Source: Owenia fusiformis (lineage: Eukaryota > Annelida > Polychaeta > Sabellida > Oweniidae). Taken from it: a stretch of 64,000 bases of DNA. Below are positions 35,501 through 47,500 of this stretch, one piece after another. The DNA is taken from contig CAIIXF020000009.1 in the NCBI GenBank assembly GCA_903813345.2, positions 15,587,759 through 15,651,758 of the forward strand, given 5' to 3'. The notes below the pieces were generated by a model. That model had not been told where the DNA came from. It searched no databases and saw only the letters and a list, made by a program, of their open reading frames with translations. The position numbers and the translations under genes are program-made. Numbering within the stretch: the first letter of the stretch is position 1; each line of letters opens with the position of its first letter.

Positions 35501-38500
35501 ATTTTTCGAAAAATCTTCAAAATGGCTGCCAGAAAACAAGATGGCCGCCCAAAAGTTAATCAGCTCTAGTACTTCATATGCTCTATCATCTCTGCGAATT
35601 TGGAGAAAATCTGATGAGCAGTTTTCCTTAAACGGCGATGACAAAAGCGGGATGATCACGATCACGACCACGACCACGATCACGATCATGACCACGATCA
35701 CGATCACGACCACGATCACGACCAGTATGACGACTATATCCCACCGATGGTGTGATAAAAATGATTGTACATACAGCTATATTCTCCACTTTTGTTGAAC
35801 AGATACAAATTCCAATAAAAGCAAAAGTAAAACCATGCCTCTACACGGCTCATTTTTGTCATAACTATGAGGTGATTTGAACTGATATTCTACTTGTAGA
35901 CATCATGTTGAAAATGTCATTAGAATGGGCTGTATTCTCATTGGCTTTTAATTACGCGGGTAATTTTTGTCATTTAAAAATGCCGCTTCTCTATTTCAAA
36001 TTACATCGGATCCCGTACAAGATTGTATGGAGCTCGTTGAGTCAATGGGCCCTTGTGATTTGTCTTTGACCTATGACTGCTGACCTATACCGCCGATTAC
36101 TAGAGTGCTGCTAACTCGATAAAAGGCTGGCACTGGCTAGAATTGTCTATGGTTCTAGCCAGGATAAAGATACCAGTTCTTCAACTCGACAATGGGAAGA
36201 ACTGCTCTACCTTAGTGACTAATATGTCATGATATGACATCTAAAAGAGTCAATAAAAGATATATACAACCTTGTACGGGCCTTGTTATGAGTCTCTTAA
36301 TTGCTTGCAATTTTCTAGCCTCGTAAGATTACAAGGCCTGTAATAGCTCGTAATTTTTGACTTTGACCGTATGGTGCCCGTTACGAGCCCCGTAATAAAT
36401 CATAATTCTCGATCCCCGCCCGTACTTGCGGTACAGTGCCTGTTACGAGGCCCATAATAGCTCATAATTTTCGAGCCTTGTACTTGCCTGTGTGATGCCC
36501 GTAACAAAGTCAGTAATGGCTCGTAATTTTCAAGGACTGTACTTGCCCGTGGGCTCGTTTATTTTGATGAGCACTTTTTTTGATTGATGAAATAAAATAC
36601 AGCATACTTGAGAAATTACATTTTAATTACATCTAATTATGAATTATTATGTCTCCAATAATCTCAAAATATTTACATGTCTGTATCAAGATGATAAACA
36701 GTATAAAAGCTAGGAAACAAAATAAACAGGAGGGTTACCAATATAGGAGACATCATATTTCCCTACAAGTAAATGCATATAAAAACATTTGCGTGCGATA
36801 TTGAATTGAGTTGAAATGTGATGTAGATAAATATTATAGCATCGAATGCATGAAAAATGTTTGAAATGATTAAACATACATAGCATGCTGAGCCAGATAG
36901 ATACGTGAATGATGTAGCATGACATTTTTTGTGCCGAAAAAGAATCCAATTACGGGCCTCGCATGAGCTTGTACAGGCCTCGAAATTAGGAGCCTCGTAC
37001 ATGTTTGTACGGGCCTCGAAAACAACAATTACGATCATTGTACGAGCTCGTACAGGCCTCGACAATGAGCTCCGTACGAGCCAGTACGAGGATCATGCTC
37101 CTTTTTAACCGTAATGACTTGTAATTCTCGAGGCTCGTATGAGCTTGTATGGGGCCTGGTGTAATTTGCATGTGTACACATGATCTCAACATGCATGAAC
37201 ATTAGCCTACAAGCCAGTAAATATTTAATAAAAAGAGTAAATTCAAGGTAGGGGCTAGGGGGGTCCGGAATATTTGACCAGATTTATTGCCCCCAGGGTG
37301 GGGAAATTGACACATTTATTTCTCCAAGACTTCAATTCTTAAAATAAAACTCAAAAGTAAAATGACTTAATTTGAAAAATAAATGTAGCAGCACAATTTT
37401 CTTGAAATTGACAGAAATAATGAGTATTATGGTAAGATAAATTGTTTGAATCTTTCTGAAAAGTGTAACTAGCATTTTTCTAAAAAGTGTAACATCCTAC
37501 CTTCACTTGAATTTGATTGACAGCATATGTTACACTGTCATCATATGCATATTTGTCTAGAGCAAACTTCAGTTGGTTCTTGGCACTTTTACCAACCTAA
37601 ACAATGACAATGTTAAAAGCAATTAGTTAGCATGCATCTAACCAAACAATGTTAGTGGGGAATCCTCCTTAATAAGCAACAAGATGGTTTCAAAAATGGG
37701 AACTTATTGCCAGGGATATATCATACAAGCATTAGTTAATAAACATAAACACTCTAGTAGAGAGCCTTTATATTCTGGGCACAATGGAATATGCAAATGT
37801 ACATGTACAGCAAACACACTCAAAACATGCTTTAATTCCTGAAAAGAAAATTTCCATAAGTCTTCTAAGCTGTGTTAACAATTCTAATAGCAAAAGTTTC
37901 AAGCATTATGTATCTATCCAAAACAGATTGAGAGGTTATCTCTAGGACTCTAACGGTGCACTGTAACTGTGGTGTTGCACAATTCTTAGGCCTCAGACGT
38001 TACATTCGGTTCAAAAACTCTATGGTTACGTTTTTTTAATGGTTTGTTAATTAAAAAGATTGCTGTTCGCAAAAATACTGACATTCGCTAAAGTGAAGTG
38101 AAAAATGAATGGCATCAAACGGAGAGAAGGACTCTGTATTACTGGTGCTTCTTAATTGTAAAAAGCTCAATTTTGGTGTTATCTTGGCTTTTACTGTCCC
38201 GAGCGCAGAAAAAATAATATGCAGGTTATGTAAAGGTGGTCTGATACATGAGAAAGGTATGTCTGGAAAATGAAATTTTTCAAGATGAAGTGTCAGTTTG
38301 AGTTACCATTTTTTCATTAAAGTTCAATAATAATCAAATAACTGAACCGAGACCGAACTAAAAAGATAAAAATGGTGAACCAAACAGAAATGAGAAATTA
38401 TGAAACCGTTAGAGCACTAGTCCTTTCATCCTGAATGGAGTCAGCACTATCTGTTATGCATTGTTAATACAGCCATGCCTATCTTCTGTCAGCTCATGGT

Positions 38501-41500
38501 TGTGCATGTATTAAGTAATGCTGAGCAGCAGGTACCTTCTGCTGTAGGCTGTCAACTGCTTTAGTCACCTCATCACGCTTCTCATACTTCTCAATGGCAA
38601 AGTGAAGCTGATTGGTCGTTAATTCAGAGTTCGCAATCTATAATATTACAAAATTCAGCAAGTTTTAGGCCAGCAGAATAGAAGTCTGAAAATGAAACAT
38701 GAAAGGTAAAATGACAAAATTAACGAGGTACCATTGTAATGTTAAACACCCATTTAGATAATAACCACTTAAATAAGAAAGTCAATAAAATAATAATACA
38801 CAAGGCATTAACACCACCTTGTTGCTCACAATATTATGAGTTCATATGAAGGTGGAATCTCAAATCTAAAGTCAGATTTGAACTTCTGAGAACTGGTAGA
38901 TGATTTTAAAAAAGAATTGGTCAATTTGAAGATGATTTTGAAAAAAGGTCAATTAGAAGCAAGTTGAAAAAATACCATTTTGACCTTTTTTACCTTGAGA
39001 AGGTCATTGAAGGTCAAATTTCAAATCTAAAGTCAGATTTGAACTTCTGATAACTTGTAGATGATTTGAAAAAAAATCTTCAATTAGAAGCAAGTTGAAA
39101 AATACCTTTTTGGCCTTTTTGACCTTGAAAAGTTCATTAACCTTTACCATGCTGCCTTATTTCAGCAAATATATCCCAAGCCACTGGCTTATTTTTCAAA
39201 GAGTGCAAAAAATGATATGCCTGGACTAAATAATAAATATCTCAATAATTACTGAATGAATCTGGATAAAATTTTCACAAAGGGAAGATACAGTGGCCTG
39301 GCCCATGAAAATAATGTTCTCATGAATTTTCATGGCGCGAAACCATAGATACCAAGAACAAAAGAAGTGTCTGATGTCTTTTCTAAAACAATATTGAGAA
39401 AAATATATAAAACTTTTTCAAATTAAACTTTTACCATTTAAAAGATGATCATTAGATTGACGATGTGTAAAATTTTCAGAAATATTTTGATGCCTGGTTC
39501 AAGAGAAACATGTGTTCAATTCAGCTTGCCATATTGACACCAATCCTTTGTTTGCATTATTCATTCTTAACCCCCCCCCAAAAAAAAACCTGTCTAACTA
39601 CAGTAAAGCTTGTAAAGTAGAACATCTCCAGAAGTAGAACACCGCAATGTGTGGTTTTGTATTTACTTAATGTCAAACAAACCTACAGTATTTAAAAGAA
39701 ACACCTCCAAGTGAAACACATTTGAGATAGCAAAGGTGTTTGATATTCACAAGTTTTACTGTTCTACTCACCTCCTCTCTGTAGACAAAGGCTAAGATAC
39801 CAACAATGACTTGGATGATCAGCACAATGATGATGATCCCCAGGAACTGAAACAAAAACATAGATTCTAACAGAATAATTTCTCGCGAATATAAATTTCA
39901 ACAGAAGCAATAGAATGGCAATCAAGTAATCGGGTAGCATGGCATACTAAACAGGTTTCATCGGAAATATGATGACCTTCTCTGGTCACAGATGGTACTA
40001 ATAAGTCATAATTACTCTATTCAGTACAAATTTTAATAGACTAATATGCCATGCTATGAGATCTAAAGATCCCTGGTTACTGTGATTGATGGTTATGCCA
40101 AATTATGTTACTGCTTTGGAAGAGTAACATTATTGCACATATTGATTGGATTCCTTGGTTTAGATTGTGAGGTACTAGTATTCATATCACCTAGTTTATT
40201 ACAGGCAACCAACAGAAGGGCCTCTATTATATTAAGCTTGAATGTCCCATAAAGAACAAACTAAATTGATGTAAATATGTAAGCACAACTCTAAATGTTA
40301 AACATAATGTAGAAGGGAAGAATCATAAGAGCTATAAATAATTGCAATATTGAAGGTGAGAGATCAAGGCCAAGAACTAGGTCAAGATTTCTTTTTTGGA
40401 TTATGGCACTATCCCTCTATATTCTTAACTAATGGTATTATATGGACAATATAAAGTATGTAAGCCCTTTGCCATCAGATAAAGTGTCCTTAAAATTATG
40501 TTTCAAGTTTTTCAAAATGAAGATCTTGCATACAACAAGAACAACATTGAAATCACAGTTTCATAAAAAATCTCAGGCATGGTTAGAAACTAGATGATGG
40601 CAACTCCGCGGAGTAGCAAATCCCAACGAACAAAATATCAATTACCGAATTCCAATCAATTATACTCATTACTTTGGTTAAAATTGAAAAAATTTAGATT
40701 TTAGAATTGCGAATTCCTGCAAAGCAGCCATTTAGAATTTTCTGAGGTACAAATCTGAAAAATAATACCATAATTGTGATCTACTCCAAAATTCCTTCAA
40801 TTTGAGTATTATACAGCCATAAGTTGAAGGGATCGAAAAATTATTGCGAAATCGTACATTAGACGGCCATTTTGAATTTTACGAGGCTCGAATCAGAAAA
40901 AAGATACAATATTTGCAATCTACTCTTAATTACCTTTCATTTGAGTATAATAAAGCTATACTTCAGAAAGATCTAAAAATTAGCGAAATTTTCTGTTTTC
41001 CTGACACCCCATACACGGCCCCTGAAGGTCAGGATGAAAAACACTGAATATATGTGAAATAGATAGATGTTGCGAATATACTACCAAAATTTCAAACAAT
41101 AATATTAATTACTTTGGTTTAGAATGAAAAATTTATGATTTTTGCGAAAAAGTCCCGTCATTTTTAAAGCAGTGGCCATCTTGAAAAAATCCATTTTGAA
41201 TTTTCTGAGGTACAAATCTGAAAAGTATTACCATAATTGTGATCTACTCCAAAATTCCTTCAATTTGAGTATTATATAGCCATACTTTGAAGGGATCGAA
41301 AAATTATTGCGAAATCGTACATTAGACGGCCATTTTGAATTTTACGAGGCTCGAATCAGAAAAAAGATACAATATTTGCAATCTACTCTTATTTGCCTTT
41401 CATTTGAGTATAATAAAGCTATACGTCAGAAAGATCTAAAAATTAGCGAAAATTTCTGTTTTCCTGACCCCCCATACACGGCCCCTGGGGGTCAGGATGA

Positions 41501-44500
41501 AAAACACTGAATATATGTGAAATAGATAGATGTTGCGAATATACTACCAAAATTTCAAACAATAATATTAATTACTTTGGTTTAGAATGAAAATTTTATG
41601 ATTTTTGCGAAAAAGTCCCGTCATTTTTTAAGCGGCGGCCATCTTGAAAAAATCTTGCGTAAAACTATTTATCAATATACATCTTTCCACTAAATATGAA
41701 GAAAATCTGTCAACTAATATTTGAGTTATCTTCCGGACGGACATCTTGTAATATATAGATACACTGTCCCACATGTTTTGTTAAAGAGCAACTGAAGGGT
41801 ACAATCTTTCCACAAAGATAAATTCAGACCAACATTTGGATATCTACATCATATAGGTAGATTATAATTGATTTTATTTACTTGTCATATCCAGTATTTA
41901 ATACATTATAGGTTTAAACCCATATTAATATTGAAGTCATATTTGGTAAGTCAGACGGACGGACGTCATTTGTTTTTGCTGCATTGGTTTCTCGGACTGA
42001 CGGACTGACGGACGGACGGAGGGCTTCACTATATCCCTACCGAACTTCGTTCGTTGGGATAACTAACAGTTGCCTGACAGTCAATGGCAACAAGTTTGAG
42101 CTCTTAGCAGTTCACTTATATTAGTCATGAACCCTGATCTTAGGACAGTATCTTTTTTATCAACCACATCCCATGAGACATCCTTCAACAAACCAGAAAA
42201 CCATAAAAAGAGCTAGGAATGATGTATACTATACATGTATATTTATGGAACTGAAGCCCAAAGAAAATACAGTAAAACCTGTATAATCCAAACACCATTG
42301 GGACTGGCTAAAAGCATTTGGATTAGGAGGTGTTCATATTTCGAGGTTTTTGCACTCATAAGATTCTAGATTTTGAGGAAATGTGAACTCAATAAATATT
42401 TATAGCTCTATTGACTATTGATTTTTTTCTTGGCCGTAGTAGGAATTTTCTATTCTTTCAGATATTCATCCACATTTATGTTCTCGAATCTTTGATTATT
42501 AACAGGGATAAGTTATCCCTTCCCTTGTTTAAAACAGGTAGCGATTGTCTGCATTTATTTTCCATTGCTATTTACAGTAATTATGCGAACAGTACAAAAA
42601 TGCACCAACATGCAAACGATAATTATGACATAGCGGGCAGATATAGTATATCTGCCTGCTCAGAGCGGGACAAAAAGCTATATCTGCCCGCTGATGAAAA
42701 TTTAAGTTTTTACAAACCTGAAACACATCCAAGTATGAGATAAATATATGTATTCCATACCGGGAATTCACGTCATAACTATTTCCACACTGAACTAAAC
42801 AAAAGACAAAAATGGCAGACGAACGAACAGAGCAAAATGTAAGATTTGAAACAAATGATGTTGATAATATAAAACACTGCAAATGAGCATACAACAAAAA
42901 AATGTGTTTACATATCAGAATAAGCTAACTTTTATGTGAGAAATACACATAAAATATTTAGAAATGATTACTGGTATATATTTTGCAAGTTAATACACCA
43001 GAGCATATTATGCTTAGGCCTATTATTTCAAACCTCATCAGGTATGGAATACAAGTTATGCACGGTCAGTTTGAATACAGGGAATATCCCTTGCTACATA
43101 CAACATAAGACATATTGTATATCCCTCAGGATATTTCCTGTATCCAAAACCTCCCAGTGCATAACCCCTATTTATCCCAATACATGTCACATTGGCGGGA
43201 GGAAAAAGTGATATCTGAGTGTCTTGAATTAACTCATATTGATAACTTGAGGGAATCAAAACCCTGATATCCCAAACTATGATGTAACACACAAGAATAT
43301 AAATTCTTATACCCTCCATCACTGAAGTTCACTGAAACCATTACATTATGTTTTACCTATATGCGTATTTACATTCCTGGCAGAGACTACCCTTAGTGAA
43401 TTGTTGAGTACATTTTTTTCTGTTTTAAATCAACAGGGATCAACAGCATCCAGCTTTCTTAGGGAATGTATCAATATTTATTTGTACCATAAAATTGTAA
43501 ATTATCACATCAGTGGAGTGAGCGTGGACTCCTCTCATTCACTCGACATAAATCAATGTCAACAAAATATAAAAGATATGAGATTAAGTTTTATCTATCA
43601 GATCTGATATTTTGCTATATCGGGTGTACCGAAAAAGTGAACTGCTTTTTGACAATTTCTTTTAGCAATGGATTAACCAAATTCATTCAAAATTTGTACA
43701 AAGTGGCCTAAGAGCAAGTCTGGTGAATATAAAAGAAATCCATTACATATTATGCCAGTACCAGTACCTTAAATTAAGCGTGACAGTTGAATGCCTGGGG
43801 TATGGTACAACACAAGGGTGATGAAATGTGAGCAAACTGACGTTTTCATTGTTTCAGATAGATCTGGTCCAATTTCTAGATATTTTTAGGTCTGTAACAA
43901 TATCCTAGACAGTGAACTTGACTGTAAATTTCATCCTTAAACCTAAACAACTCCGAATGTAGTATACGGTATAACGCATGGGTAAGGTATGGTTTAACAC
44001 AATTTCAATTCCTTGTGTTGTACCCAACTGTTACTGCATGTTATACCATATACTACATTCCGAGTTTGTGTAGGCTTAACTATGAAATCAAGCATCAAGT
44101 TCACTGTCTAGGATGTTGTTACAGACATTTACGTATAAAAATATTTAGACACTAGACCACATCTTTCTGAAACAATTCCTGGAATTACAACATGCATTTT
44201 AGAAAGTCGCCTAAGGTTTTAACCTGGTTTGAAAAATAGGTGTAATCACTATTGCAGTTTTACAAAAGTGCTTTTCCAAAACTCATAGAACCCCAAGACA
44301 TCTTGGAATGCCGCGTGTATTGTAAATAATTTACAGGGCTCGTGTGTATACCTGTACATGTTATTTTCTGGTATAAAATAAAGTATATAGACATATGTGT
44401 ATTTCCTTGCTTTTTTCAGGAAAGCATCATTTTATTGTCTTCTTCTAGTAAACATGGTTAGAGGTCAATGGTAACTCCAGAAAATGCTGATATTTTTTCA

Positions 44501-47500
44501 ATTTCTTCTCCAAGTTCCTCAACAAAAAAACGCCTTGAATTGTTATTTCTGAATATGATTTTAAAAAGTGAAACTGAAAGTGAAGCTGCCATCATCAGAC
44601 ATTGCATCATTTTTTAATGTTCTGTCCCATCCCGAAAGTACCGTGTCCCGAGACTATTTGTACCATTCCGTATCGTTCCGAAATTTTTTTGAACCGTGAC
44701 ACCTCTAATAATAATGCTTCTGTCATCATATTTATGCCAGCTATCAGGCATCTTATCTAGCTTTTGGGTCTCAGGTCTATTGATTTGTTTCGTTGTTGTA
44801 TGTCCAAAATAGCATGGGTGGAAGGTGGATCGTAAAGCAATTAAGGGCAAGAGTTGGAGTCATGTAGCTGTAAACAGACTTATTAACAAAAATGCATTAC
44901 ATTCAACATTAAAGGATGGAGTAATTACCTCATGGGAGGCAAATACACAAAAGCTTATCTGCTTGGAAAAAACGGCTTCTTTCAGACTGAAATAAGTGAT
45001 TTTTCCAATAATATTGGATATTTTGGCATGCTTTTTTTAATTTGACAATACTCGCATAATATGTAACCAATCTCTTTCATATTTATAGCACTTGAATGAT
45101 ACCCTATAGTTTCTAAATAAAGATTTTCAAAGAATTTGGCTTATCTATTGCTGAGAAAATACTTGTCCAAAGACGCTCACTTTTTTAGGACATCCGATAT
45201 AAACTTCCAGAAAAGCTTATAGTATTAACCAACTGTTTATGATAAATAGATATATTTGAAACCATCCCTCAGAAGACCTATGAGTTCAACTTAGCCTTTT
45301 CTTCATCATAGGTTCAACATATAGACTGCAACTGCTGTGTACACTTTTCCAGTTATGCTAACTTAGACTGCAAACTCCCACATGTGCACTTCATGAATCA
45401 CTGATATATGCAATTTGATAAAAATAGGTCTTATGGATTTGCCTTTCACTAATTTGGAAAAATTAAGGTTACATCTGTATCTTCCTGAAATTCCTCAATA
45501 ATTTCTTCACTATATCTCATGTATGCCTTCATCAGTTAAAATTACATATACATATATATATGTTTTGTTTGTGGCAACAGTACAAAATCTGGATTTTGAA
45601 AGGAAAGGACCAAAAATGTTCTGAAAATAATCAAGTATTGTTACCATAGATCACCAGTTGTATTATACTGCCAAAAAACATCAGTGATATTACCATAGAT
45701 TACAAGTTGCATTATATTGCCAAGCAAGACATCAGTGATATTACCATAGATTACCAGTTGCATTATATTGCCAAGCAAGACATCAGTGATATTACCATAG
45801 ATTACCAGTTGTATTATATTGCCAAGCAAGACATCGGTGATATTACCATAGATTACAAGTTGCATTATATTGCCAAGCAAGACATCAGTGATATTACCAT
45901 AAATTACCAGTTGTATTATATTGCCAAGCAAGACATCAGTGATATTACCATAGATTACAAGTTGCATTATATTGCCAAGCAAGACATCAGTGATATTACC
46001 ATAAATTACCAGTTGTATTATATTGCCAAGCAAGACATCGGTGATATTACCATAGATTACAAGTTGCATTATATTGCCAAGCAAGACATCAGTGATATTA
46101 CCATAAATTACCAGTTGTATTATATTGCCAAGCAAGACATCAGTGATATTACCATAGATTACAAGTTGCATTATATTGCCAAGCAAGACATCAGTGATAT
46201 TACCATAAATTACCAGTTGTATTATATTGCCAAGCAAGACATCAGTGATATTACCATAGATTACAAGTTGCATTATATTGCCAAGCAAGACATCAGTGAT
46301 ATTACCATAAATTACCAGTTGTATTATATCTATATTGCCAAGCAAGACATCAGTGATATTACCACAGATTACCAGTTGCATTATATTGCCAAACTGGCAT
46401 CAGTGATATAACTATATATTACCAGTTGTATTACATTGCCAGAAAACATCAGTGATATTACCACAGATTACCAGTTGCATTATATTGCCAAACTGGCATC
46501 AGTGATATAACTATAGATTACCAGTTGCATAATATTGCCAAACAGACATCATTGATATTACCACAGATTACCAGTTGCATTATATTGCCAAACCAGCATC
46601 AGTGATATAACTATAGATTACCAGTTGTATTACATTGCCAGAAAACATCAGTGATATTACCACAGTGATATTACCACATCATTTTTTTTTTTTTTTCTCT
46701 TTTTTATTCATCAAATTTAAAATGTATACATATAAGTGAAAAAATTATTAAAGTCACTCCATTACCCATTCATTCACATTCTCCACTCATACCGTCATAC
46801 TGTTAAAATCCATTTTCATTTTTAAACAATAATCTAAATATGCCTTAAAGTTGTAATAATTTGGAGGCTCTTGTTGCATTTTCTTATTATATAAGTAGTA
46901 CTTTCCTATAATAATTACCATATTTTCAAAATCACTCCATTTTGGGCTACCAAATAATACTGTAAGCAGAGAAAATTTTTCGAGATCTTTTAAAGTATTA
47001 TCTATTAATGACTTCCAAAACTGTTTGGTATAATCACAATTAAAGAAGATGTGGTCACAAGTTTCTATGTTCACATGGCAAAACTCACACATTGGTGAAG
47101 GAGTTATTTTGTATTGAAAAAGTTCACTATTTGTATACAAAATATTGTTTAAGAGCTTATATTGAAATGCCTTATGTTTTGAATATGTCAGGGTTTTATG
47201 AAAGTGTTCATAGTAAAATGACCAATCTTCTTCTTTAATATGATATTTATCTGATAAAGTGTGTTTTGCTGTTGGATATTCTGCAATAGCTTCCAGCAAT
47301 ATTTTATAAAATTCTCTAGATGTACATTTTAAAAAGTTGACTTCTGTATCGCTTTTTATTACTGTTATATTATCTAGAGATACCTGGTCATTCATATTTC
47401 CATTCGGTACTCTTAACCAATCTGATGGTATTGCCTGAATGAGGCCAAACCATTTTAGCATATAATTATGTGAAAGTCCAGTTTGCATTTTGACCTGATT

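Noticed and set aside
40844-41510. Twin 67-codon frames MRNRTLDGHFEFYEARIRKK
   Set aside because: They are part of the 463-bp tandem duplication in a family C element, with no homology recognised. Kept only as repeat content.
45641-46411. Long open frames on both strands (246 and 234 codons)
   Set aside because: Produced by the 51-bp satellite period. The peptide is a monotonous 17-residue repeat on both strands.
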